Shown: positions 57,275 through 64,000 of the stretch, piece after piece
Numbering within the stretch: the stretch's first letter is position 1
Layout of the letters: every line of letters begins with the position of its first letter
NCBI GenBank assembly: GCA_900316445.1
Contig: ONCZ01000004.1
Location: 17,452 to 81,451, forward strand
Length of the DNA: 64,000 bases
DNA from: an uncultured Prevotellaceae bacterium
Lineage (GTDB): Bacteria; Bacteroidota; Bacteroidia; Bacteroidales; Bacteroidaceae
Direction of reading: 5' to 3'
The notes under the pieces: generated by a model
Told to the model about the DNA's origin: nothing
The model's database searches: none
The model's input: only the letters and a program-made list of their open reading frames with translations
Program-made: the position numbers and the translations under genes

Positions 57275-58402
57275 TTACAACCTTTCCATCCAATGGGACA
57301 GGAAAACGTCGCTAATTGAGTAAATCGTACCATTGAGGGTAACGTCGTCGTTAAGCAGACCTTTCTCACAGAGCGCATCTGCCAGACGGCGAGAGACAGA
57401 AGGTGTGCCTATTTTGTGTCTTTTCAGGAACTCAGAGGATGTGATCTGTTGGACGCTCCCATCCTTGGCTACGGCAATCAGGTAGTCCCATTGCTTGTCT
57501 GTCAACATCTGACGGTATTGCAGCCAAACAGCCTCACCCTGCTTCATGATTTGCTGGCAGGCATTTTTTACTTCCTCTATTCCGATAATGCTGTCGCCAT
57601 TGGCATAAACCGTGTGACAGAGTTGCTGGGTAAAATAGGTGTGTCTGCGGGTCCAGTCAAGTATAAACTGCAGTGCCTCGTCGGTGATGCTACGTTGTCC
57701 ACGGTTCATTAACTGCCGGATAAATGGTGAATAAGACTCCTCAGAGATTTTGCCGAGTGATACAAAAGTGGTACTGCTGTAGAAGGGCTTCTTCTCGTTG
57801 GTAAAGATGTCAGTCATCAAGTGCTTCTTGCTGCCGCAGAAGATAAACGTCAGGTTATGCATCTGTTGGATATAGGTACGCAGCAGTGCCTCCATGTTTT
57901 GTTCCGGGTATTCACGGATCTGCTGAAACTCATCGATGGCCATGACGATAGGTTCATTCTGGCTGTCGAGAAAGTCGAAAAGTCCACGCAGCGTGTACTC
58001 CTTCTCGTGTGCCGTCTGGTAGGCTATCTGCAACTGAGGCTCTCCTGTGATGTTGTCGAAAGAGAGTTGTGGTCGGAGCGATTTGATGAAGGTCAGTAGT
58101 TTGTCGCCCATCGATGTCTTGGGTTGGAAAGACTTCATTGCGGCCTCGGCCAACAGTTTGATGAAGTCATCAATGCTGCGTGATGCGAAGATGTCCAAGT
58201 AGATTGTGCGGATGTCGGGCCTCACCTCGTGGAGCTCGTCGAAAAGACGATAGATTAATCCGGTCTTACCCATACGGCGCTGTGAGATGAGCGTCATGTC
58301 TGAGTGGTTGACACAGTTACGCAACATCAGTTGCAGCTCTTCTTCTCTGTCGCAGAAGAGGTCTTTCGACTCATACGACTTAATGACAAATGGATTCTCC
58401 AT
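57275..58402 (-). CDS. Archaeal-type ATPase (PF01637-like) with C-terminal winged helix, copy 2
   Basis: Product of 375 aa (MENPFVIKSYESKDLFCDRE). P-loop ISQRRMGKTGLIYRLF (about residues 40-55), Walker B IVMAIDEFQQIREY, sensor FIFCGSKKHLMTDIF, and a C-terminal winged helix (SSEFLKRHKIGTPSVSRRL). Paralogue of 14488-15612, clearly diverged but with the same domain order and promoter design. Each begins with a short segment, a variant P-loop with PRRMGK/QRRMGK, and ends in a DNA-binding-like domain, suggesting an ATP-dependent regulator that could bind its own operator (inference). Confidence 0.83.
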   Translation of the reverse strand: MENPFVIKSYESKDLFCDREEELQLMLRNCVNHSDMTLISQRRMGKTGLIYRLFDELHEVRPDIRTIYLDIFASRSIDDFIKLLAEAAMKSFQPKTSMGDKLLTFIKSLRPQLSFDNITGEPQLQIAYQTAHEKEYTLRGLFDFLDSQNEPIVMAIDEFQQIREYPEQNMEALLRTYIQQMHNLTFIFCGSKKHLMTDIFTNEKKPFYSSTTFVSLGKISEESYSPFIRQLMNRGQRSITDEALQFILDWTRRHTYFTQQLCHTVYANGDSIIGIEEVKNACQQIMKQGEAVWLQYRQMLTDKQWDYLIAVAKDGSVQQITSSEFLKRHKIGTPSVSRRLADALCEKGLLNDDVTLNGTIYSISDVFLSHWMERL

Positions 58403-58427
58403 ACCTGATCATGTTTGATTTCGGCTG

Positions 58428-58458
58428 CAAAGATACGAAAAATAATTGATTACACAAA
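58428..58458 (-). promoter_or_regulatory. Promoter of ATPase 2
   Basis: Minus-strand TTTG (58455-58458), 19-bp spacer, TATCTTTG (58428-58435). The -33 box lies in the palindrome. Confidence 0.8.
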
Positions 58459-58480
58459 ATGTGTAACACAAAATGTGTAA
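58450..58480. promoter_or_regulatory. Palindromic operator candidate of ATPase 2
   Basis: 31 bp built from two ACACAAAATGTGT units, as a whole near-palindromic (TTACACA ends). Same place relative to the promoter as 15662-15694. Confidence 0.75.
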
Positions 58481-58512
58481 TGGAGAAGCAAAATAAAATA
58501 TTTATAGGTTTA

Positions 58513-58544
58513 TTTGGTTTTTTCCTCGCTTATTCGTATCTTTG
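58513..58544 (+). promoter_or_regulatory. Upstream promoter P1 of the HPr-kinase-like gene
   Basis: TTTG (58513-58516), 20-bp spacer, TATCTTTG (58537-58544). Confidence 0.75.
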
Positions 58545-58573
58545 ACTTCGTCGAAGATAGGCTGCAACTCGGA

Positions 58574-58610
58574 AAAACCAAAAGAAAATTGCTTATTCTT
58601 TTGGTTTTTC
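58574..58610. promoter_or_regulatory. 14-bp inverted repeat over the P2 -33 box
   Basis: Perfect arms AAAAACCAAAAGAA (58574-58587) and TTCTTTTGGTTTTT (58597-58610). Works as an operator for P2 or as a hairpin/attenuator in transcripts from P1. Confidence 0.7.
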
Positions 58611-58631
58611 ACTCATTTTGCACTATCTTTG
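58601..58631 (+). promoter_or_regulatory. Proximal promoter P2 of the HPr-kinase-like gene
   Basis: TTTG (58601-58604), 19-bp spacer, TATCTTTG (58624-58631); ATG at 58651. Confidence 0.8.
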
Positions 58632-58650
58632 CAGCCCAAAAACAATAAAG

Positions 58651-59520
58651 ATGAAAGAGATGTATTATAAGGTGGCAGAACACGTGTTCGTGCTGAAGAC
58701 GGGCGAACACGACAGTCTGCTTGGTGACTTGAGACAGTATGAGCCGTTTCTGACGGATCCCACAGAAGAGTTGACTTTCAGCATGGAGGTTGTTGACGAA
58801 CTGCCTGTGTCAGACATCCAGGAGGAGCTGAGACAGGAGGAAGAGGGGCAGACCATCGTGGCCGGACATCTGGCCGGTGGCGAGGCTTACTTTGAGTTCT
58901 GGTTAGGCAAGAAGCAGTGTTCCATCATGGTGGCTGACAAGGATTATCGCGAGGCCAAGGTCTGCGTGAAGCAGAATTGGTCGTTTGGGGTGAACAACGC
59001 CATGATGGTGATGTATGCACTGGCTACGGCCAACAGCCAGACGGCGCTATTCCACTCGTCGGTGGTGAGCTATCAGGGTAAGGCATATATGTTCCTTGGC
59101 ACGAGCGGAACGGGCAAGAGCACGCACTCCAGCCTGTGGCTGAAGTATATCGAGGGAACGGAACTGGTGAATGATGATAATCCCGTGGTGCGCATCATCG
59201 ACGGCGTGGCCCGTGTGTATGGTTCGCCCTGGAGCGGCAAGACACCCTGTTATAGGAACGTGGTCTATCCCGTAGGCGGCATCGTGAAACTGGATCAGGC
59301 TCCCTATAACGAGATCAAGCGGTTGAAAGGCGTCAGGGCCTACGCGGCTGTCGTGCCGTCAATATCCGGCAAGCGCTGGGACAAGCGACTGGCTGAAGGT
59401 CTGCATGAGACGGAGAATCTGCTGGCACAGTATGTGCCCGTATGGCATCTGGACTGTCTGCCCGATGAGGCAGCTGCCCGTCTGAGTTGTAATACCTGTG
59501 CCCATGGAGCAGATGCATAA
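58651..59520 (+). CDS. HPr-kinase-like serine kinase
   Basis: Product of 289 aa (MKEMYYKVAEHVFVLKTGEH). The P-loop is FLGTSGTGKSTHSSLWL (about residues 148-164) followed by LVNDDNPVVR, the metal-binding acidic pair, and RVYGSPWSGKTPCYRN; this is the HprK C-terminal kinase fold without the usual N-terminal HprK domain. Such stand-alone proteins are frequent in Bacteroidales and in RiPP/lasso-peptide clusters, where some phosphorylate peptides; true HPr phosphorylation is unlikely. Two promoters and an inverted repeat precede it. It overlaps the S24/S26 peptidase gene by 17 bp. Confidence 0.85.
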   Translation: MKEMYYKVAEHVFVLKTGEHDSLLGDLRQYEPFLTDPTEELTFSMEVVDELPVSDIQEELRQEEEGQTIVAGHLAGGEAYFEFWLGKKQCSIMVADKDYREAKVCVKQNWSFGVNNAMMVMYALATANSQTALFHSSVVSYQGKAYMFLGTSGTGKSTHSSLWLKYIEGTELVNDDNPVVRIIDGVARVYGSPWSGKTPCYRNVVYPVGGIVKLDQAPYNEIKRLKGVRAYAAVVPSISGKRWDKRLAEGLHETENLLAQYVPVWHLDCLPDEAAARLSCNTCAHGADA

Positions 59521-59992
59521 GACACTGCCTACCAATGAGGTCATCGCCGGCGTCATCAAGGCCTTAGAGACGGTGCCACGCGTGGTGCTGCCTGTCAGAG
59601 GCACCAGCATGCTGCCGTTTATCATTGGCGATGTGGACAGCGTGGAACTGGTGAAGACCCAGAGTGTGGAGGTGGGCGATGTGATACTTGCTTGGATCAA
59701 CGGCAGCCGGTATGTGGTGCATCGCGTCATCAAGGTTGATGGCGACAACGTGCAACTGATGGGCGACGGGAATTTAGGTGGTGAAGAGCACTGCAAGATA
59801 AGTGATGTAGCCGCCAAGGCAGAGTATGTCATCAGTCCCAGTGGAAGAAGAGCGTACCTCTATTCGCCTTGGAGGGTCAGGGCCAGTAGGTTCTGGTGGA
59901 AGATCAAGCCGGTACGGCGTTGGATCTTAGCCATCTATCGCCGCACCATCCTGAAATATAAGATTCACAAGTCACACAGATCGCACGGATGA
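59504..59992 (+). CDS. S24/S26-family peptidase (signal-peptidase-like)
   Basis: Product of 162 aa from the ATG at 59504. VVLPVRGTSMLPFIIGDVDS carries the nucleophilic Ser and NGSRYVVHRVIKVDGDNVQL the second conserved block, as in SipW/S26B or LexA-like proteases. There is no clear N-terminal anchor; a C-terminal hydrophobic/basic segment (RWILAIYRRTILKYK) could attach it to the membrane. It overlaps the kinase gene and is therefore likely to work with it, for example in peptide maturation. Final residues HKSHRSHG and the TGA come from a family D repeat. Confidence 0.82.
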   Translation: MEQMHKTLPTNEVIAGVIKALETVPRVVLPVRGTSMLPFIIGDVDSVELVKTQSVEVGDVILAWINGSRYVVHRVIKVDGDNVQLMGDGNLGGEEHCKISDVAAKAEYVISPSGRRAYLYSPWRVRASRFWWKIKPVRRWILAIYRRTILKYKIHKSHRSHG

Positions 59993-60000
59993 CACAGATT
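59971..60000. repeat. Family D repeat across the peptidase stop
   Basis: CACACAGATCGCACGGATGA then CACAGATTT. Supplies the peptidase stop codon and an alternative ATG for the next gene. Family D (CACAGATTA) also occurs near 60877-60940 and 62519-62546. Confidence 0.8.
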
Positions 60001-60003
60001 TTG

Positions 60004-60837
60004 ATGATGAGAAAGCTTCATTTGTTATTTTTGCTGATGGTGGCAATGGGAGTTCAGGCACAAGAGAAAGGCATGAAGATGGACTTGTGGCCTAATGGAG
60101 CGATGTATGCCAGCAGTAATAAGGAGGACAAGGCAGAGATGACCGTGTATCTGCCCGACGCGAAGAAGGCGACGGGACGGGCGGTGGTGTGCTGTCCGGG
60201 CGGCGGATATTCCCATTTGGCGATGGATCACGAAGGACACCAGTGGGCCACATTCTTTAATAATCAAGGCATCGCGCTGATCGTGTTGAAATACCGTATG
60301 CCCCACGGCAACCCGATGGTCCCCATCTCTGATGCCGAACAGGCCATCAAGACGGTGCGCAAGAATGCTGTCAACTGGCATATCGATCGTACGCAGATCG
60401 GTATCATGGGTTTCTCGGCAGGCGGACATCTGGCCTCCACCATCGCCACCCACTCCACGGGCGAGGCGGCTCCAAACTTCCAGATACTCTTCTACCCTGT
60501 CATCACAATGGACATGGGATTTACGCATAAGGGTTCGCACGACAATCTGTTAGGGACGAACCATTCAAAGAAAGAATGGCGTCGCTTAGAGGCAGACTAC
60601 AGCAACGACCTGCGCGTGAACCGTACTACGCCAAGGGCTTTCTTGGCGCTGTCTGACGACGATAAGGTGGTGCCGGCAGCCAACGGCTTTGGCTACTACG
60701 AACAGCTGTACAGGCACGATGTGCCGGCCTCGATACATATCTATCCGACAGGTGGTCACGGCTGGGGCTACCGCGAGAGCTTCGAATACCACTACCAGAT
60801 GATCTTCGAACTGAAAGCCTGGCTTGAGAGTTTTTAA
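60004..60837 (+). CDS. Alpha/beta hydrolase, acetyl-xylan-esterase-like
   Basis: Product of about 277 aa with a signal peptide (MRKLHLLFLLMVAMGVQAQ). The start at 60004 or 60007 is preferred over 59989, which lies in repeat sequence. CPGGGYSHLAMDHEG is the oxyanion-hole block, GIMGFSAGGHLASTIA holds the nucleophilic Ser (GFSAGGH), ALSDDDKVVPAANG the Asp and TGGHGWGYRE the His. The family includes secreted esterases often annotated as endo-xylanase-associated, which deacetylate plant polysaccharides. Probably periplasmic. Followed by nested repeats that may terminate transcription. Confidence 0.9.
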   Translation: MMRKLHLLFLLMVAMGVQAQEKGMKMDLWPNGAMYASSNKEDKAEMTVYLPDAKKATGRAVVCCPGGGYSHLAMDHEGHQWATFFNNQGIALIVLKYRMPHGNPMVPISDAEQAIKTVRKNAVNWHIDRTQIGIMGFSAGGHLASTIATHSTGEAAPNFQILFYPVITMDMGFTHKGSHDNLLGTNHSKKEWRRLEADYSNDLRVNRTTPRAFLALSDDDKVVPAANGFGYYEQLYRHDVPASIHIYPTGGHGWGYRESFEYHYQMIFELKAWLESF

Positions 60838-60840
60838 GAC

Positions 60841-60981
60841 AACGAATTACACGAATTTCACGAATTAATTATCTTACCACAGATTTCTTGCGTCCCAGTG
60901 GTAACAAGCGGCAAAGCCGAGCGCGCAGATTCCACAGATTATCTCATGCGCAGCCAATTCGTGTAATTCGTGAAATTCGTT
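60841..60981. repeat. Three-level nested repeat (family C, D and 39-bp element)
   Basis: Family C arms at 60841-60866 and 60956-60981 enclose a family D stretch (from about 60877 to 60940), which encloses the 39-bp element 60885-60923 (TTCTTGCGTCCC ... AAAGCCGAGCG). Confidence 0.88.
60885..60923. repeat. 39-bp nested element, second copy
   Basis: Matches 44887-44925 except for the few bases after CGTCCC and one after GGTA. Can fold as CTTG...CAAG and CGGCaaaGCCG. Confidence 0.88.
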
Positions 60982-61025
60982 GTTGAAAAAATAAGCCGTA
61001 GGAAGCTTCCTACAGCTTAATTGTG

Positions 61026-61099
61026 TGTCGACACTTGGATTCGGACCAAGGACCCCCACCATGTCAAGGTGATACTCTAACCAGCTGAGCTATGCCGAC
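61026..61099 (-). tRNA. tRNA-Val (GAC)
   Basis: 74-nt cloverleaf on the minus strand: acceptor GTCGGCA with TGTCGAC, D-arm GCTCAGCTGGTTAGAGT, anticodon loop TTGACAT (GAC), T-arm CTTGG-TCCGAAT-CCAAG, discriminator A. CCA not encoded. Confidence 0.94.
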
Positions 61100-61130
61100 T
61101 TTTTCGTTTTGCGGGTGCAAAGGTAGCATT

Positions 61131-61312
61131 TTAAAATGAGAAATAAGAAATGAGAAATGAGAAATTGCTGCGCGTTGGGAATTTTTAACTTTTACACCAG
61201 ATGTTATGGGAAACGAATATGAATAATATGAATAATCAAACTCACAAATAAAAAAGAATAAATTTCATTCAAATTCGTGGATAAAATTATTCATATTATT
61301 CACATTCGTTTT
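61131..61312. repeat. Gene-free interval with tandem and inverted repeats
   Basis: 61133-61165 is an AT-rich tandem of GAAATGAGAAATAAG. Arms 61211-61236 (aaacgaatatgaataatatg...) and 61286-61312 are inverted and probably form the 3' hairpin of the thioredoxin-fold gene. No ORF. Confidence 0.75.
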
Positions 61313-61318
61313 TTAAAA

Positions 61319-62473
61319 CTACAGTAATTTCTTTATCTCAGCTTCTAAGTCCTTGATATTAGCGGCGCGGGTGACGATATTGTTGCCGCGATCGATGAGG
61401 AAGAAGTCGGGGATGGACTGGACGTTGTAGAGCATCAGACGCTGGGAATTGACGCCATCGGCATCGCGGACACTGACCCAGGGAAGGGCTGCCGTCTGCT
61501 GCTTCCAGAAGTGCTCATCAGGATCGAGGCTCACCTGATAGACTTCAAAGCCCTGAGCGTGGTATTTGTTGTACAACTCTCGGAGCATAAGGATACGGGC
61601 AGGCGACTCATCCATCGCAAAGATATGAAAGTCGAGCAGCACCACCTGCCCCTTCAGATCGGTGAGATGACGCATCTGACCTTTATTGTCCGTCAGGGCG
61701 ACATCGAGCACTCCAGCCTCAGAGACCTTCGAGGCGTCCACCTCCAAGTCCTGATTCTGAGCAGCCACGATACGTTGGTTCTTCATGCCCTCGATGGCGA
61801 TGTTATGCAGGTTCTGGCCACGCTCGGCATGGGGATAATAAGTATCCCAGCTGGTAGCGACAGCGGCAAAGGCCCTGATGTCTTCTTTTTCAGTACGAGG
61901 ATTGAAGATGAGCCACTGGCCGATCGTCTGGAAGAGAGCAAAGTAGGCATAAGCCTTGTTGGGCTCTTTGTAGATGTAATTCTTCATCACGTCGTCCTTA
62001 TAGATGTTGATCAAGCTCTGGATGCTGTCACCGATAACCTTAACACCGAGGGCAGTGTTCTGCTGGATGGCGATGGCCTTAGCCTGCAAGTCCATCTGTT
62101 TCATCGTGAGCTCACGGATTTTCTCGCAGTTGTCAGAACCGCTGACGGTATAGTTGGCAGCCATTCCCGGATATTCGGCCTTGATCTGAACAGTCTCGGT
62201 GGAGTCGATGCTGACATTGATAATCTGGTCGGCGATACGGAGACGATAGAACTCAGGTGCCTCAGTGGGATCACCACTGAAGGCGAAATTGCCGTCGCCA
62301 CTGAGTTTCACGGAGTCGAGTACCTGAATACCTTCCAGTCCGACATTCTCGAAATAGAGCACCGAGTCGCCGGCATTGGCGATCTGTCCTTCGACGTTGA
62401 ACTTGTTATTGCTGCACGAGGCTGCTGTCATGGCGGCCAATATCACAGCGGCCACCTTAAAAATATTATTCAT
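61319..62473 (-). CDS. TlpA-like thioredoxin-fold lipoprotein with DUF4369, lacking the CxxC site
   Basis: Product of 384 aa with lipoprotein signal MNNIFKVAAVILAAMTAASC. Residues about 25-110 (NKFNVEGQIANAGDSVLYFE ...) match DUF4369, commonly N-terminal to TlpA/ResA-like domains. The thioredoxin fold follows (LKGQVVLLDFHIFAMDESPA, EVYQVSLDPDE, IPDFFLIDRGNNIV), but the expected W-C-x-x-C is replaced by FHIFAMDESPA, so no redox dithiol exists. Likely a structural or binding member of the family in the periplasm. A -7 element (TACCTTTG, minus) is at 62503-62510. Confidence 0.88.
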   Translation of the reverse strand: MNNIFKVAAVILAAMTAASCSNNKFNVEGQIANAGDSVLYFENVGLEGIQVLDSVKLSGDGNFAFSGDPTEAPEFYRLRIADQIINVSIDSTETVQIKAEYPGMAANYTVSGSDNCEKIRELTMKQMDLQAKAIAIQQNTALGVKVIGDSIQSLINIYKDDVMKNYIYKEPNKAYAYFALFQTIGQWLIFNPRTEKEDIRAFAAVATSWDTYYPHAERGQNLHNIAIEGMKNQRIVAAQNQDLEVDASKVSEAGVLDVALTDNKGQMRHLTDLKGQVVLLDFHIFAMDESPARILMLRELYNKYHAQGFEVYQVSLDPDEHFWKQQTAALPWVSVRDADGVNSQRLMLYNVQSIPDFFLIDRGNNIVTRAANIKDLEAEIKKLL

Positions 62474-62502
62474 ATTTACGATTTATTTACCATTTTCGGG
62501 TG

Positions 62503-62510
62503 CAAAGGTA
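62503..62510 (-). promoter_or_regulatory. -7 element of the thioredoxin-fold gene
   Basis: Minus-strand TACCTTTG, 30 bp before the ATG; the family D repeat 62519-62546 occupies the -33 region. Confidence 0.7.
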
Positions 62511-62518
62511 CGAAAAAA

Positions 62519-62546
62519 ACCACAGATTACACAGATTACACAGAAA
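62519..62546. repeat. Family D repeat upstream of the thioredoxin-fold gene
   Basis: CACAGATTACACAGATTACA type tandem, unit about 9-10 bp. Confidence 0.85.
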
Positions 62547-62604
62547 AATAAGAAAAAAAAACGTAAAATATCCCCCTTTCTTCGTTAATTAATATAATAA
62601 TGTG

Positions 62605-62612
62605 TAACTTTG
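62605..62612 (+). promoter_or_regulatory. -7 element of pnp
   Basis: TAACTTTG, giving a 5' UTR of about 68 nt. Confidence 0.7.
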
Positions 62613-62624
62613 TGGCCGATTTTA

Positions 62625-62648
62625 GCGACAGGACAGCGCTTCTGTCGC
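62625..62648 (+). promoter_or_regulatory. pnp leader hairpin
   Basis: GCGACAG (62625-62631) and CTGTCGC (62642-62648) with a 10-nt loop in the 5' UTR. Possible autoregulatory structure by analogy with enterobacterial pnp leaders. Confidence 0.6.
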
Positions 62649-62683
62649 ATTGAAGTTTTATATTTTAGATGTTTTAAATCAAG

Positions 62684-64000
62684 ATGAATGTAATTACAAA
62701 AACCATTCAACTGGCTGATGGAAGGACCATCACCATTGAAACCGGGAAAGTGGCAAAACAGACCGATGGTGCCGTTATGCTGAAGATGAACAACACCGTA
62801 CTCCTGGCCACCGTTTGTGCCGCAAAGGATGCAGTTCCCGGAACCGATTTCATGCCGCTGCAGGTGGACTATCGCGAACAGTACAGTGCCGCAGGCCGTT
62901 TCCCCGGTGGATTCACCAAGCGCGAAGGCAAAGCCTCAGACAATGAAATCCTCACATCACGACTGGTGGACCGTGTGCTCCGTCCCCTGTTCCCAAGTAA
63001 CTATCACGCAGAAGTATTCGTCAATGTCATGCTGCTCAGCGCCGACGGTGTTGACCAGCCCGATGCCCTTGCCGGATTCGCTGCCTCTGCAGCCCTGGCA
63101 TGCTCGGATATTCCTTTCGAGTGCCCTATCTCCGAAGTCCGCGTCGCCCGCGTCAACGGTGAGTATGTGATCGATCCTACCTTCCAGCAGATGAAGGAGG
63201 CCGATATGGACATCATGGTCGGTGCCTCTGCTGAGAACATCATGATGGTGGAAGGTGAGATGAAGGAGGTCAGCGAGCAGGATCTGCTGGGTGCCCTCAA
63301 GGCTGCTATGGACGCCATCAAGCCGATGTGCGAGCTGCAGGCAGAACTGAGCAAGGAGCTCGGTAAGGACGTGAAGCGCGAGTACGACCACGAGGTAAAC
63401 GACGAGGCGCTGCGCGAACAGATGAACAAGGAGTGCTACCAGCCCGCCTACGACGTGACCAAGCAGGCTCTGGAGAAGCAGGAGCGTGCCGAAGCCTTCG
63501 AAAAGATTCTCGAGGACTTCAAGGAGAAATTCTTTGCAGAGCATCCGGAGATCACCGATGACTCCGAGATCTCTAAGGATGAGTATGAGGCAATGATGGA
63601 GCGTTACTACCACGATGTGGAGCGCGACGCTATGCGCCGTTGCATCCTCGACGAGGGTATCCGTCTCGACGGTCGTAAGACCACTGACATCCGTCCCATC
63701 TGGTGCGAGGTATCTCCTCTGCCTATGCCTCACGGAAGTGCTATCTTTACCCGTGGTGAGACACAGTCACTGTCAACCTGTACTCTCGGTACAAAACTCG
63801 ATGAGAAGCTCGTTGACGATGTGCTGGAGCATGGCTATATGAAATTCTTGTTGCACTATAACTTCCCCCCGTTCTGTACGGGTGAGGCCAAGGCCCAGCG
63901 CGGCGTAGGCCGTCGTGAGATTGGTCACGGTCATCTGGCATGGCGCGGTCTGAAGGGTCAGATTCCCGAGGACTTCCCTTACACCGTGCGTCTGGTTTCT
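62684..64000 (+). CDS. pnp: Polyribonucleotide nucleotidyltransferase (PNPase), 5' part
   Basis: The first 439 codons are in the window; the gene continues beyond the right edge. [20 protein letters not shown] is the canonical start; [20 protein letters not shown] and [12 protein letters not shown] identify the first RNase PH domain, an all-helical linker follows (about 230-310), and [20 protein letters not shown] opens the second RNase PH domain with the FTRGETQSL motif. PNPase degrades RNA 3' to 5' with phosphate and is part of the degradosome. The KH and S1 domains would lie downstream of the window. Own promoter and hairpin leader. Confidence 0.97.
   Translation, partial: MNVITKTIQLADGRTITIETGKVAKQTDGAVMLKMNNTVLLATVCAAKDAVPGTDFMPLQVDYREQYSAAGRFPGGFTKREGKASDNEILTSRLVDRVLRPLFPSNYHAEVFVNVMLLSADGVDQPDALAGFAASAALACSDIPFECPISEVRVARVNGEYVIDPTFQQMKEADMDIMVGASAENIMMVEGEMKEVSEQDLLGALKAAMDAIKPMCELQAELSKELGKDVKREYDHEVNDEALREQMNKECYQPAYDVTKQALEKQERAEAFEKILEDFKEKFFAEHPEITDDSEISKDEYEAMMERYYHDVERDAMRRCILDEGIRLDGRKTTDIRPIWCEVSPLPMPHGSAIFTRGETQSLSTCTLGTKLDEKLVDDVLEHGYMKFLLHYNFPPFCTGEAKAQRGVGRREIGHGHLAWRGLKGQIPEDFPYTVRLVS

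Overview
The window is a chromosome segment of a Bacteroidales bacterium, most likely Prevotellaceae (Prevotella/Segatella type). The reasons are the promoters, almost all of the Bacteroidetes form (TTTG about 20 bp upstream of TAnnTTTG), BspA-like surface proteins with a Prevotella-style C-terminal tail, LruC/DUF4842 lipoproteins, an S46 dipeptidyl-peptidase, GxxExxY and four-helix-suffix proteins, and a compact core order topA-aroK-speA-argB. Core genes are moderately GC-rich; the 46-49.6 kb island and parts of the lipoprotein cluster are visibly AT-rich.

Layout. 0-11.4 kb: cut M16 peptidase, PfkB sugar kinase, LOG-family hydrolase, flavodoxin lipoprotein, DEAD-box RNA helicase, outer-membrane barrel, S46 peptidase, and an operon of SpmAB-like protein, polysaccharide flippase and four-helix protein. 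11.6-26 kb: five LruC-domain lipoproteins, interrupted by an ATPase with its own palindromic operator and by a tandem pair of Rpn-type nuclease genes, one broken; then tRNA-Met. 26-43.5 kb: mostly housekeeping (RibF, CPBP protease, ECF sigma/anti-sigma, ArgB, SpeA, AroK, TopA, NUDIX) plus GxxExxY, sialate esterase, PqqD/ABC transporter, S8 and M6 secreted proteases. 43.6-44.7 kb: a possible small RNA and a PIN toxin-antitoxin module. 44.7-57.2 kb: an accessory region built as an imperfect inverted duplication. It holds two GNAT genes, two BspA-like surface protein units, a tyrosine recombinase between them, and an AT-rich operon with HEPN-like, multi-TM and potassium-channel-like proteins. 57.2-64 kb: a second operator-bearing ATPase, HPr-kinase-like protein with S24/S26 peptidase, acetyl-xylan-esterase-like hydrolase, tRNA-Val, thioredoxin-fold lipoprotein and the start of pnp.

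Most notable. (1) The recombinase lies between two inverted copies of the 5' leader of two divergent BspA-like genes. Only one end of the enclosed segment carries an outward promoter, which predicts a DNA-inversion switch choosing which surface protein unit is expressed. Each unit is leader peptide, hairpin, BspA gene, hairpin, acidic 43-45 aa peptide, terminator, and the hairpins differ by compensatory changes. (2) The chromosome is full of short repeat families, several of about 9-10 bp period. They nest in each other, bracket genes, lie in-frame inside housekeeping proteins (ArgB, TopA, RibF, helicase, ABC transporter, S8 protease), and supply start and stop codons. (3) Two ATPase genes share a promoter design with a palindrome of about 31 bp over the -33 box.

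All functions are read from motifs by eye; no database search was run.
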